A DNA stretch of 64,000 nucleotides, from NCBI GenBank assembly GCA_951230915.1, contig OX579637.1, forward strand, positions 29,264,001 through 29,328,000. Reading direction: 5' to 3'. Under the pieces are notes generated by a model. The model was given only the letters and a program-made list of their open reading frames with translations. It was not told the DNA's origin and searched no databases. The stretch is from Antitrichia curtipendula (Eukaryota > Streptophyta > Bryopsida > Hypnales > Leucodontaceae). A program made the position numbers and the translations under genes. Positions 33,604 through 46,505 of the stretch are shown here, piece by piece. How positions within the stretch are numbered: position 1 is the first letter of the stretch; each line of letters opens with the position of its first letter.

Positions 33604-36447
33604 ATGGATACTCATGATGTCAATGAGTTTACAATTCCGGTGCCAGTTTTGCCCGAGGGTGTTGCACCTTGCGAGGGAATACCACGTGCTTCTTGGTATA
33701 CAAAGTGTGTCATCCTCAGAAATGAAAGGTCGGTGGAAGTGGCTAAAGGGATTTGTCACAACATAGATGCGGATCTTGTCATCGACATGAACGGGGAGTC
33801 ACTTGGTGACGATCGCGTCGCTATTCATATTGCAGAGTCTTTATGCAAAGAAGAAGTTCTTTCGAAGTGGATGTGGTCAATGCACTTTTGGCCCATTTCG
33901 AGACTCTGTTTGAATGGTGCTAGTTTGTATGATCATGAGCAAGCGCATCTCTACAGATCCGCTCTGAATGGGACTGGGCAGCGAAAACGAATTGGAGTTC
34001 GTTCCTATGAAAGCTCGTGAGAGAGGAAGGAACCAAACAGCCTCCCAAGAAAAGATGTCCTTCTCATCCCGCAGTCAGTGGTTGAGGTGTCTAGTAAAGA
34101 GTGTTGCACCAAGAATTGTGTACAACCATTTCCACGTGGTCAGATTGAAGCCATTCGGTCCGTAATGTATGTTGATGGAGGAGTATACACTCGGAAGTCT
34201 TGTTTGCTTGATGTACACGGGCAAATCCACCATGATCAAAATGGGAGGGATATGATCACCTTGTCAAAACATGAAGTTTGTCCCACGGCTTGGTGCCATA
34301 TTCATGGAGTATCAAGGGCTACTTTTTACAGATACAAAGGGAAAGCCAAGAAGGAGGACAAACCAGAGCATCATGGTAATCTGGGGATGAAGAAGCCTCG
34401 GACCTACACTCTACAAGCGACGGCCACTCTTCGATTATTGGTAGACAACGAAGCTGATGCAATGCCGCACAAAACAAAGACCCTTGACTCTAGGGAGAAA
34501 GTTTCCTCCATGGTTTTACCATCTGGATTTCATTGGAAGGACAAGTTACCGGAGATTAACAATGTCAATTCGTCATTTCAATTGCAACATATTTCAGCTA
34601 GTGGATTGAGCAACATTCGACGTCAATCTTTTCCAGAGTTTGCTCCAAAGGCTAGGGGTGATAGTTTTGCACGTTGCAGATATTGCGATAGGTTAAAGGA
34701 GCTGAAGAGTGCTTGCACTCTTGGTTCACGAGCACAACAAGTGTGGGCCTACAAATTGAAGGTGCACCTTGATGGACAGAAGGCGCATAGGGATTTGTAT
34801 TAAGGAAATCGTGGAATGTCAGAGATGTTTCCTGACAAAGTTTTGACCATTATCCATGATAAGATGGATCACTCAAAAACCGCTTCTCCCCATTTCTCTC
34901 ACAAGAGCAAAGGAAACGATTCATTCATGAAGATGCCCGTGGCAGTTACGGGCATGATTGCTCATGGGCATGGAGATGTGCGATATGCGCACTATGGCTT
35001 AGACATCTTCTCCATAGACTCCAACCATACCATAGGATCAATTGCAAAATTGTTAAGAGATTTGGAAGCGCAACCAAAGCATTCATCTCGTAAACTTTTT
35101 GCAGGAGGTAATCGTTCTCAAATTGACAAAGGCTTTGTTATTAGGCTCACAAACTTGTACGGACTCTCTTGGATCACCCCCAGATGAGTTGGTGGAAGCT
35201 AAACCCCTTCCTCCAACATTGACTCTTCAACTTAACAATGCTTCTGGTGACAACAAGAACCGCTGGGTTTTTGCATTTTGCTCTCCACTAGTCTATAGAG
35301 CTATTTTTCGAGAGATTTACATCAATTTCCTCATTGTCGGACACACTCATGAGGACATTGATGCTCTCTTTGGTCAATGGAGTAGCAAATTGAAGACGGA
35401 CGATTACCCTACACTTCCAAGGTTAATGAAGTCTTTCATGGATTGCAAAACACAAGCTGTGATTCCTCATCTCATTGAAGAGGTTCCTGATTTCAAGTGT
35501 TTTGTAGAGGGGTGTTTGCATATAGGTGATGATTCTCTATTGGGCCATTCTCAAGCCTAGCAATTCAAATTTTACAAGGATTCTAGTGGATGGCCTTTGA
35601 TGCAGTACAAGATCTTGTGTAATGATGTGGATTGGCTGCCAAAAGAAGGTGGAGGCATTCGCTTGTGGAAGGAGACAACAAATGGAGGTCCTAAAGTGCC
35701 AAGGGGTACACCTCCACCTTTGGCTCCACAAAAAATGCATTGTTTTGATGAGGTTTGCAAGGGTTTAGAAGGATATATTGCATTATGGGGTGCAATGGCT
35801 AATCAAGACTTGTCTGGAGAGTTTCGAAGGAAGAATGAGCTAATGCGGAAATACTGGGAAGGTGTCAGAAGCGCTTTGAACGCACCCCTCGTGATGCGTG
35901 AAAATTGCGGGATGGATTTTGGCCAAATTCTCAAATCACTGAGGAAGTAGAAGACCAATACCTTGACGATGGTCAAATGCGTGAGGAATTTGCAGAAAAT
36001 GCACCATTTGTTGGTTGTAGGCGTGACCGTCCAGTACCTTCACTTTGTGTTGGCCGTGATGTGTACGCAGGTTATTTTGTTGCAGTGCGACCTGCTGATG
36101 GTGACCTCCGCCCATTTTGGCTTGCTTGTGCACTTACAAATCCTAATCCAGATCCAGGGCATGTCAATTCAATTGAGCTGCAATATTGGACGGCTACATC
36201 TTTTCAACACGTTATGGAGGATACGTACGGAGGTTGGGACACAAAACAAGGGAATTCTTGGTGCAAGGATAAGGCAATTTCTTCGAGCTAAACGCAAACG
36301 GACTGTATCATGACTGCTTGGAAGCCACGTGTGAGAGCAGGGACTTTTGATCCAAGAATCAAAATTCCCAAAAATCAAATTGCTATAATCAAGGCATCTG
36401 TGGAGGCTTATGTGTGTGGGGAAGACAACAATGCATCTTCTGAGTGA
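33604..36447 (+). pseudogene. DUF7869-like protein, candidate DDE transposase of the giant element, decayed
   Basis: ATGGATACTCATGATG at 33,604 opens a frame that continues past TGA 34,018-34,020 and TAA 34,801-34,803. It then shifts near 35,170, passes TAG 35,558-35,560, shifts again near 35,940, and ends with WKPRVRAGTFDPR...SSE at 36,447. Features in order: a Cys-rich N-terminal domain (KECCTKNC, EVCPTAWCHIHGVSRATFYRYK), a CRYCDRLKELKSAC zinc-binding-type pair, then a possible RNase-H-like core: TIIHDKMDHSK, LQLNNASGDNKNR, VGHTHEDIDALFG. I read these as the D, D and E/D positions of a DDE-type fold. In this copy the middle motif is LNN where LDN is expected, a likely inactivating change. 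Family assignment is from memory of the HTHEDID motif. As the only transposase-like gene within the TIRs it is the best candidate for mobilising the element. Confidence 0.6.
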
Positions 36448-37105
36448 AGGTGGATAGATTATAGGCTTAGGAAAAGTGATTAGAAGTTTGTAGTGTATTT
36501 TCCTATATTTTAAGACTGAGAAAAAATGTAACTTAAGTACTTGTAGTAGTGGAGGTGTTTTTCTTAAATATGTTTACATAAAAAAAGAAAAAGTAAGGGG
36601 TTGGAAAAAAGAAATAGATTTAGTCCGCAAATTATTTTAGTCCATTATGTTGATTTATTTTTCTTGGTATTTTAGAATTTAATGTTGTAGGCGGTGTGCA
36701 ATATAATATATATTTAATTTGTTTTATGTTTTATGCATTGTGTATTTTCCAGTTTGTAAATTATATTTTTTCTGTCCATCACCATGGATTTGTAAGACTA
36801 GATGCATTACCACATTGTAAGATGAATTCTTCTATAAACCCTAAACCCTAAATCCTAAGTATATGCTACAAGCACTTGCATTGATCTTAAGTTCAATATT
36901 TATTCTGAACAAATGGTTAGACTTCAAATTAGTTTTAAAATCATCTTTCAAATATCTTTACTCCAAAATTGGTAAGCAATTTCATATACATGCTTAAATT
37001 AATAAGTCTATTGGCATATTCATATCTCAGTTTATTGAATAGTCTCAATTTAATGGATTCTTTTGCATACTAAATTTAGGATCATGAACAAAATGAGAAT
37101 CCAAA
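36448..37105. other. Right subterminal DNA of the giant element
   Basis: AT-rich with no gene. It has a telomere-type stub at 36,838. Near the end, GGCATATTCATATC (37,014) and AATAGTCTCAATTTAATGGA (37,039) mirror or repeat the terminal repeat, giving a subterminal repeat and a possible end hairpin. Confidence 0.6.
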
Positions 37106-37132
37106 TAGTCTCGTTTTAATGAATATGGCCTT
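37106..37132 (-). repeat. Right terminal inverted repeat of the giant element
   Basis: TAGTCTCGTTTTAATGAATA then TGGCCTT on the plus strand, the reverse complement of the left end with two mismatches. The duplicated ACAG follows at 37,133-37,136. Confidence 0.82.
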
Positions 37133-40100
37133 ACAGTATTAACTAATCATGGTGCACCTCAGTGAATCGTGGTCTCTTCAGAAACCCACAACTCCAATGT
37201 TTGTCAACTCAAAGGCCAAAGAGGCCTAAAAAAAGAGGGAGAAGTTGGAATTGTCAATGACACCTGAAATTCATAAACATATGCAATTAGAGACTCTTAA
37301 GGTTTTCACTATAAAGCCCCATGCAATCACAGTAGTAACTTATCACGGCGCACTTGAGTGAGTCGTATTCTCCTTGGAAACCCACATCTCTAAAGTTTAA
37401 CAGTTCAAATGCCAAAGAGGCCTAAGAAGTTGGAAATGTGAAGAAAACTTGAAATTATTGGATTTATGCAATTGAAGACTCTTAAGGTTTCATTAGAAAA
37501 CCCCATGCATTCACAGTACTAACTAACCACGTTGCAGGTAAGTGCATCAAGGTCTCCTCAAAAACCTACAATTCCAATGTTTGACAACTGAAATGCCAAA
37601 GAGGCCTTTGAAAAGAGGGAGAAGTTGGAAATGTCAATGACAACTAAAAGTCATGAACATATACAATTGGAGACTCTTAGATTTGCACTATAATGCCCCA
37701 TGCATTCACAGTATAAACTAAATACGGTGCACTTGAGTGAGTCGTGGTCTCTTTGGAAACCCACGTCTCTAGTGTTTGACAACTCAAATGCCAAAGAGGC
37801 CTAAGCAAAGAGGGAGAATCTGGAAATGTCAATGACACATGAAATTCATGAACATATGCAATTGGAGACTCTTAGATTTGCACTATAAAGCCCCATGCAT
37901 TCATAGTACTAACTAATTACGGTCCACATGAATGAATCATGTTCTCCTTGAAAACACACGTCTCCAATGTTTGACAATTCAAATCCCAAAGAGGCCTAAA
38001 AAAAGAGGGAGAAGCTGGAAATGTCAATGACACCTGAAATTCATGAACAAATGGAATTGGAGACTCCTAAGGTTTTCACTATAAAGCCCCATGCATTCAC
38101 AATATTAACTAAGCACGGTGCACTTGACTGAGTTGTGGTCTCCTAGGAAACCCACGTCTCCAATGTTTGACAGTTCAAATGCCAAAGAAGCCTAAGAAAA
38201 GAGGGAGAAGCTGGAAATGTCAATGACACCTAAAATTCATGAACATATGGGATTGGAGACTCTTAGATTTTCACTATAAAGCCTCATGCATTCACAGTAT
38301 TAACTAAAAACGGTACACTTCAGTGAATCGTGTTCTCCTTGGTAGCCCACATCTCTAATGTGTGACTATTCAACCGCCAATGAGGCCTAAGAAAAGGAAG
38401 AGAAGTTGGAAATGTGAAGGAAACTTGAAATTAATGATTTGATACAATTGGAGACTCTTAGATTTTCACTATAAAATCCCATGCATTCACGGTACTAACT
38501 AATCACGGTCCCCTTGAATGAATCGTGGTCTCTTTGGAAACCCACAACTCCAATGTTTAACAATTCAAATGCCAAAGAGGTCTAAAAAGAGAGGGAGAAG
38601 CTGGAAATGTCAATGACACCTAAAATTCATGAACACATGCAATTGGAGACTATTAGATTTGCACTATAAAGCCCCATGCATTCACAATATTAATTGATCA
38701 CGGTGCATTTGAGTGAGTCGTAGTCTCCTTGGATGCCTACAAGTCTAATGTTTGACAAGTCAAATGCCAAAGAGGCCTAAGAAAAGAGGGAGAAGTTGGA
38801 AATGTGAAGGAAACTTGAAATTAATGTATTTAGGCAATTGAAGACTCTTAAGGTTTCATCATGAAATCCCATGCATTCACGGTACTAACTAATCACGGTG
38901 CAGATAAGTGCATCGTGGTCTCCGCGAAATCCACAACTCCAATGTTTGACAACCCAAATGCCAAAGAGGCCTAAAAAAAGAGGGAGAAGCTAGAAATGTC
39001 AATGACACCTGAAATTCATGAACATATGCAATTGGAGACTCTTAGATTTTCAGTATAAAGCCCCATGCATTCACAGTATTAACTAATCAGGGTGCACTTT
39101 AGTGAATCGTAGTCTGTTCCGAAACCCACAACTCCAATGTTTGACAATTCAAATGCAAAGAGGACTAAAAAAAGAGGGAGAAGTTGGAAATGTCAATGAC
39201 ACCTGAAATTGATGAATTTTGGCAATGATGACTCTTAAGGTTTCATTATAAAACCCCATGCATTCACATTGTTAACTAATCACGGTGCACTTGAGCGAAT
39301 CGTGGTCTCTTTGGAAACACACATTTCCAATGTTTGACAATTCAAATGCCAAAGAGGCCTATGAAAAGAGGGAGAAGTTGGGATTGTGAAGGACATTTGA
39401 AATTGATGAGTTCATGCAATTGAAGACTCTTAAGGTTTCTTTATAAAACACCATGCATTCACAGTACTAATTAATTACGGTGCTCTTGAGTGAATCGTGG
39501 TCTCTTTAGAAACCTACGTCTCCAATGTTTTAAAAATCACGTGCGAAAGGGGCCCCAAAAAAGAGGGAGAAATTCAAAATGTCAAGGACACTTGAAATTC
39601 ATGAACATATACAATTGGAGACTTTTAGATTTTTACTATGAAGCCCCATGCATTTACAATATTAACTAAACACGGTGCACTTGAGTGAATTGTATTCTCC
39701 TTGGAAACCCACGTCTCCAATGTTTGACAATCAAATGCCAAAGAGGCCTAAAACAAGAGGGAGAAGTTGGAAATATGAAGGACACTTGAAATTCTTGAAT
39801 TTATGCAATTGAAGACTCTTAAAGTTTCATTATAAAACCGCATGCATTAACAATACTAACTAATCACAGTCCACTTTAAAGAATCGTGGTCAGTTTGGAA
39901 GCCAACGTCTCCAACGTTTGACAATTCAAATGCCAAAGAGGCCCAAGAAAAGATGGAGAAGTTGGAAATGTAAAGGAAACTTGAAATTAATGAATTTAGG
40001 CAATTGACGACTCTTAAGGTTTCATTATATAACCCCATGCATTAACAATACTAACCAATCACTGAGTGAACATGGTCACTTTGGAAACCCACGTGTCTAA

Positions 40101-40606
40101 TGTTTGACAATTCAAATGCCAAAGAGGCCTAAGAAAAGAGTGAGAAGCTGGAAATGTCAATGCCCCTTGAAATTCATGAACATACACAATTGGGGGGTTT
40201 GGGATTTTCACTATAAAGCCCCATGCATTTACAGTATTAACTAAGCACGGTGCACTTGAGTGAGTCGTGTTCTCCTTGGAAACCCACGTCTTCAATGTTT
40301 GACAATTCAAATGCCAAACATGCCAAAAAAAAGAGGAAGAAGCTAGAAATGTCAAGGACACCTGAAGTTTATGAACATATGTAACTGGGGACTGTTAGAA
40401 TTTTATTATAAAGCCCCCTGCCTTCATAGTATTAACTAAGCACGGTGCACTTGAGTGAGTCATGTTTGCCTTGGAAACCCACGTTTCCAATGTTTGACAA
40501 TTCAAATGCCAAAGAGGCTTAAAAGAGGAGGGAGAAATTGGACATATCAAGAACAGCTGAAATTGATGAACTTATGCAGTTGGGGACTTTTAGGTTTTTA
40601 CTATAA
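37133..40606. repeat. Satellite B array, part 2
   Basis: About 18 head-to-tail copies of the ~195-bp monomer, in the same orientation as 13,909-15,999 and in register with its cut end. Copies are 80-95% alike by eye. It stops abruptly at ACTATAA (about 40,606), where the RING-type gene fragment begins in mid-frame. Confidence 0.93.
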
Positions 40607-42683
40607 GAGACTATCTGTTACAACTAGGTTTGCAGCCAGCATTGCCCTCAAACTTATGGAAGTTGGTGAGGAATTCACCAAATTCGGGCCCGAGTTGGTG
40701 TTTGGTGCCATGTCTTATTTGGATTTCACCACGTCTTTGAAACCATTATTGGAGGAGCGGATCTATAATGATTGCAAGCTGCACATCTTGACTTAAGAGA
40801 ATGATAAATTCAAGATCTTGAAGGTAGAACACAAGCAAATCAAGGTGGAACACAAGCAATTGATGGGTGCATTAAGGAGAGTTGAGAATGCACAGAACCG
40901 CCAATATGACACTCTACTTGCGCAAAGGAAATTTATCGAAAAGTTGGAGTACAAAATTGTAGTGCTCAAGCAAAAGAATTCCAAGGATAGAGAATGTATT
41001 CTTCCAAGCATCGGCAAAGCCGTGCGTATAGAAGCGGTTGGAGAAAACAACCAAAAGGAAGTAATATTTGAAACCGCCATGGATAATCCTCCTCCCACAT
41101 TCCAAGACGCGTCCATGCAAACGGAAGACCGCAAGTTCGAAGAGGTGAAGCGTGAATTAGAGTCGGTAACCCAACAAAATGTCTATTTGGAGGCAGAGTA
41201 TCAATAAATGATGCAAGTAGTGAAGCTGGATAAATACTTGCCAAAGAGCAGCTCCAACACTCATTGGTTGACGTGGGTTCAAAAACTACAAGACAAACCG
41301 TTTGTAGTAACCCGAGCAATGAAAGGGCTTCTCAAATTAGCCATGAAGTCGAGGGAGCAATGCGATGCCATTTCCTCCGACCTCCTATCTATTAGAAGGA
41401 TATTGGAGGTACATCATAGGGGTTCAATTGACATCACATATTGGGGGGACATGGATGCAATGTCTGAGCAGTTAAATGACGCAAAGAAAATTGCGTCGCA
41501 GTCCATCAATTGGACCTTGGAACTAGAAGAAAGTTGTGACCCTTACAGCACACATTCTACGCATTAAAGATTTAGACAAGATAGTAGTGCATGGTGAAAG
41601 TTTGAATAAGGAATTATTGGAGGGTAAATGCAACATTTGTCTAGTTCATTTTGGCCCCAAGGGCGCCTTAATTATGGGCCAATGTTGCCACACTTTTCAT
41701 ATAACGTGTATGGTGAAATCATCCCTCGTTCGTTCGATTTGTCTCGAGTATCGTTCTCCTTTGAGCCTTAGGTTTTACGAAATGGTTGGGCACGAGGAGA
41801 GCATGTCCCCTAGCCATGAATACAATTGATGGACCCTTCCACTTGACCAAAAGCCATTTCTATTCCAAAATTACTTTCATTGGGGGCGACCTCTAATTTG
41901 GAATGCGCAAAAATTCATGCATGATGTTTGTGAGAACTACAATGACGAATTGGATGACTTTGAGTAGATGACGCGCAATAGAGAGGTGGAGTTGCGAGCC
42001 AGGGGTATTGGAGACTTGGAGGCTCGAGAATTGTTTTCTCGTAGTCAGGGGGGCACTAGAGCATCTCACATCAAAAGTTCTTTTGATTTCCTGAAGAAGA
42101 AGTGCGAAAAGGAGCAGATGGCGTCTGGATAGAAGTGCAACCATCTCAAAAGCTCAATGAGCAATACGGAGCATACAATCACAGTTTAATAGGGAGGGCC
42201 TTCTTTTTATCAAAATTGGAAGAAGCTGCGCAAGTTCGTGCTACTTTTAATGTAGATGGGCAAACAAGCACAGAACATGCACTCGTGGAGGTGGCAAGTG
42301 CATTTGATAAGAAGATCACCAACATTATAACAATGTGGAGGACTTTTCTACATGGCACAGGTCAAGCGATTTGGTTGACCCCTCGAGATGATGACAAAGC
42401 GATAAATGCTATGATAAAAAAGATTTATTTGGCTTTGAGAGCGTTGAAGGCAGAGGAAGTAGATTTGTCTCCCACGAAGAAGAATAAACGGAAGATTGAA
42501 GACAAAGATGACTATTCTCCAAAAACCAAACGACAATTATTCGCCGTGGATATGGAAGTCCGATCAAGAGGGGGCACAAGCTCCGGGTTGGGTGGTCTTC
42601 AAACTTGTAGAGCAAGTCAAAGAGTTAAAGAACAAGAGGGTGCTTCTCATATTTCCGCAAATGGTAGCAGTGATGCAAAATAG
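40607..42683 (+). pseudogene. RING-type protein gene (left copy), 5' truncated and decayed
   Basis: The frame enters directly from satellite B (RLSVTTRFAASIALKLMEVG) and continues with Lys/Glu-rich coiled-coil segments (KVEHKQIKVEHKQL; FEEVKRELESVTQQN). A RING-like cluster follows near 41,630-41,770: CNIC, CCHTFHITC, then CLEY where CxxC is expected, so the last zinc ligand is Tyr. Basic sequence follows (PTKKNKRKIEDKDD). Stops at 40,796 and 41,205, frame shifts near 41,560 and 41,830-42,100, and further stops break it. It precedes a hAT transposase on the same strand, the same order as the right-hand copy (56.6-47.0 kb, minus). RING proteins usually act as ubiquitin E3 ligases; here the function is inferred only from the cluster. 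Confidence 0.58.
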
Positions 42684-43574
42684 TATTTGTATTAGGGGGT
42701 TAACCAATGAAATTTGTTTTGTATTTATTTGAATCTCATGAGGATTCAATATTAGTAATGCACAACACTCATGGTATGTCATGAGCTGCTTTTAATTAAT
42801 GTATAAATATTTATACAATACAAATATGTTTGGATTTATTTTTTCATCATGGTAAATTTTGCCTTATTTATTTGTCAAATATGTTTGTTTTGCGTACCTA
42901 TTGTAGAAGATCATAGCTATTGTACATTTGTACAAGATCATTTTATATTATTGTTATGTTATCTTCTATAATCCCGTGCCTACAAATCACCCATTTTCAT
43001 TTGCACATACATTTCTTTTTGCGTAATCCACCTGTCTGCATGTCCGTACACTTCAAACATTTTACTAAAATTGTAAAAACCGCCTGTCCATTATTCTGTC
43101 TGCCTATTTGGTTTTCCGTCAGCCCGTCGGCTAGTCCGCCCATCCGCTGTTCCGACGGCCCAACTGCTTGTCTGCTTTTCCGACGTCTGGTTCGCCCGTC
43201 CGCTGTTCTATTGGCGCAGCTTCTTATTTGCCGTCCACTTGTCCACTGTCTCGTCGGCCCAACTGCCCGTTTGCCATTCGCCCGACCATTATGGGAGGAT
43301 TTTTTTTTCCAATATACAGTTGTCATCAACAGATGATGAATATAAGAGTCATGAAATTGACATTTACAAGCACTCCTAAGAAACTAAACGTTAAGATTTC
43401 CAAAGGCTAGGAGCTACAATTTTTTGTGTCCCTTGCTTGATAATGCATAGTTCAATGGATAGGGGGGCCTTGTTTTCCAAGGCTTTGTGCATAAACATTT
43501 GAACGATTTTATCCAACTGTTACCATTGCGTTCTGAACTTTTGATTCCAATATAAAGAGCCTAAAACAATCACC
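42684..43574. other. Spacer between RING-type and hAT genes, with GTCCGCC-rich block
   Basis: 42,990-43,290 is rich in CCGCCTGTCC, GCCCGTCCGCTG and related words, similar in style to 59,990-60,200. A TATAAAG at 43,551 lies just before the hAT start. No gene seen. Confidence 0.5.
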
Positions 43575-46505
43575 ATGAGCAAGGATTGAAATTCTTGGTA
43601 TAAAACCCTGTCAAATGAAAAGGTAGAATGCAAGGCTTGCAACTTGGTATTTGCCAAGAAGGCAATTTATATGTTTAGCCATTTGAGATATGCAGGCACA
43701 TCGGGGAGTTGTGACAAAGGAATCAGCCTTTGTACTCGAATGACATCTGAAGTTTGAGGTCTATTTGTTCATTGCAATGGAGTGATTCCATAAAGAGGTA
43801 CTCCACACAATCTGGATGGCAGCGATGTCCCTATAGCTATGGTTGTTTGCGCTATGTCAAATGCGAGAGACACTGTGAATTCTACCAAAGAAGACTCATG
43901 CACGGCACCAGAGGAATATGTTAGTGGTTCTTCCCAAAGCGAATCCAAGTACACAAGCATTAGGTGGACATGGAACTTAGCGGACATCAAGTAGTAGGCC
44001 TCAAAGACAGAGTAGGCTAGTAGAGGGATTTGAAGAAGCAAATAAACGCACTTTGAATGCAATGTGGGCCAATTTCTTTTATGCGGCAAACATACCATTC
44101 AATGTAGTCCGAAATTCAGCCTTCAAAGAAGCAGTGAAGAAAATGGCAGAGTTTCACTGACCTTATAGCCGACCATCATACCATGACCTACGTCATAAAT
44201 TGCTTGACCAAGTAAAGGTAGACTTGGAGGTCAATCTCTGTAAGCGGACAGAAACCAGTATTAGGAAGTTTGGAGCCACATTGTCTATTGATGGGTAGAC
44301 CTCAATTTCGAATCCGCCATTGATTAATGTCATGCTTGTGTCATCCGCAGGTGATCAATTCCTAGGATCGGGGGATACAACTGGGAAAACTAAAGATGCT
44401 CCATATTTGGCTTCTATATTAGAGAGTTTTATAGAACAAGTGGGCCTTGCAAACGTAGTGCAGGTGAGTACAGATAATGCGGCTATAAATCCAACAGCAT
44501 AGAATTTGGTATCTACTATCTATCCCCACATTTTCTTTCAAGGTTGCGTGGTGCATGCCTTGAATTTGTTGCTAAAAGATTGGGTGTACAAACAATGGAT
44601 TGATAACGTCGTGAAAGATTTCCAAAAGATAGTCAATTTCTTCAAGAAGAGGCACATGCCGCTTGCGATACTTCGGAAATATCCGACGCAGTACAATTTG
44701 TTGTTGGCAGTAGAAACAAGATTTGCCTCCAATTACAACATGGTTACCCGTATGCTCAAGGTGAAAGCACAATTGCAACAAGCTGTGACGGACATGCAAT
44801 AGGAAGAATATATAAGGAAGCACTCGCGAAAATCCAAAATTCATTTAGAATCCGAACGGGTAAAGAAGACCATTCTAAGTGGGCATTTTTGGCATCGTTG
44901 TCAAAATTTTGAAGATGTAACAGCTCCAATTGTCAATGTTGTTTGTGATTTGGATGCGAAGACACCATGCATGGGCAAGGTGTTACATATTATGAGGAAA
45001 CTAGAGAAGCACATCCTCGCTTTAGACAAAGAGCCTTTTTGTTTGGCTATGGACAAAGCCATCCCATTGGTGAAGTCGTTCTACAAACGACTTGATATGG
45101 TGAAGACCAATTTACATTATGCAAGAACATTTTTGAATCCCTACTTTCTTGAAGACAAAGAACTAGCCAACAACACCGATGCCATGGCTGCATGCAAGCG
45201 CGTTCTAATGCAAATATGTACACCTTTAGAGTACGCAAAGGTTGTGAAGAAATTTGTAGCCTTTCACCATATAGAACCTGCGTTCTACAACATGTTGGAT
45301 TCGGATGAACAACAATTGTCGATGCATGCTTGGTGGGATTTTGAGGGCTCATTGCTCCAATTGCCGAGAGGATTTTGGCCCAACCGGTATCATTGTCTTC
45401 ATGTGAACAAAATTGGAGTAGCTACTCTTTTGTTCACAACAAATATCGAAACAAGTTGAAGCCACAAAGAGCACAGGATTTAGTATATGTGTATACCAAT
45501 TCCAAAGTCCTCGGTGCATCAAAGCAAAATGACGAGAAGAAGTGGTACGATGAGAACCTCGAGTCGGAGGATTCGGCCTTGTTTTCATCGGAAGACAAGG
45601 GTGGTGAATCCGATGAAGAAGTTGATCCCCTCATGGACGATGAAGATGACCACGGCATCCGCAATTTCGTTGATGAATCGCTTCAAAACCCACCTCGTTA
45701 CAATAGAGACATTGAAGACGATTGTGAAGACCTTTACAAGTTCCCGTCGGATGAGGACAACTGTGAATATGACGAAGGTGGACCTTCCATAGCTAAATAC
45801 TTAGATGGAACCGGGTTGTTGCATAGTGAAAACATTCTAGCAAATAGGAAAAATACTCATGCGAAGGTAGCGGAGGAAGATGAGGAAATGTTTATAGGTG
45901 ATGAAACTCCCCAAATGGATGAAGTGATTCAAATTTCCGAGTGTCCATCCATGACAATAGTAGGAACGGAAGAAAATGATCAACACGAAGACATGAGAGA
46001 GTGTGGAGTGAAGTCCCACACAAATGTAGTCAACCAAAGTATTGAATTATCAGGGGCATTGAGAAGTGAAACTATTGGACTTTTTGGCATTCAAAATGTC
46101 CAAGCACCTCGAATAGAGGGAAGTCCAGATCCACGTGTATTGGAGTCTATGTGCCTAATGCCAAACTGCAACGCCAAAGACATGAAGCAACTTGTGCGAG
46201 ATCCTCAATTACCACCACATAGCGGTCCTCGACATGCACTATATACAAGCGGTAGCATGACTTTAAATAGTCCTGGAGACTCACGGTTTAAAAAACAACA
46301 TTTGAGCAATTTGAAAGAATTGCGCATTGGTACTAATCCAAATCCATCTGTTTCATCAGAGAACGATGATGTGCAAACATTGCAGTCTATGTTTCGTCGA
46401 TCTAGCCATGCAAAGCGGGACTTTACAAGGCGCGAACGTCATCGTCAGGGCGGGGACTTTACAAGGCGCAAACAGATTCGTCAGGGCGGGGACGCTACAG
46501 TTTAA
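43575..46505 (+). pseudogene. hAT-superfamily transposase (left copy), decayed
   Basis: ATGAGCAAGGAT at 43,575 opens an N-terminal zf-BED region (WYKTL...VECKACNLVFAKKAIYMFSHLRYAG). The core follows with PFNVVRNSAFKEAV, the catalytic-type SIDG*TS (Trp of DGW replaced by stop) and QVSTDNAA (second Asp kept). The dimerisation-type segment is SCEQNWSSYSFVHNKYRNKL, followed by an acidic, low-complexity tail. Stops: TGA 43,587, TGA ~43,755, TGA 44,157, TAG ~44,298, TAG 44,500, TAG 44,800; frameshift near 45,360. hAT transposases are cut-and-paste DDE enzymes that give 8-bp duplications; no element ends are identified here. The last codons run into the GC-rich GGGCGGGGAC repeat (46,420-46,500). Confidence 0.8.

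Larger units (their letters stand above)
16000..37132. mobile_element. Giant (21.1-kb) TIR DNA transposon inserted in satellite B
   Basis: The element starts AAGGCCATATTCATTAAAAT at 16,000. Its right end at 37,132, read on the minus strand, starts AAGGCCATATTCATTAAAAC. The two ends match for about 27 bp with two mismatches. Satellite B reads ...CATTCACAG before it and ACAGTATTAACTAA... after it; intact monomers have CATTCACAGTATTAACTAA once, so ACAG is a 4-bp target-site duplication and the surrounding array is otherwise uninterrupted. Cargo: unknown gene (16,518-17,462), FCP1-like gene, ParB/methyltransferase-like gene, then AT-rich DNA and a DUF7869-like gene, plus ~28 copies of a 21-bp palindrome. 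All cargo genes are broken, so this copy is not autonomous. The 4-bp duplication occurs in several superfamilies (for example Sola, Ginger); I cannot assign one. Confidence 0.8.
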
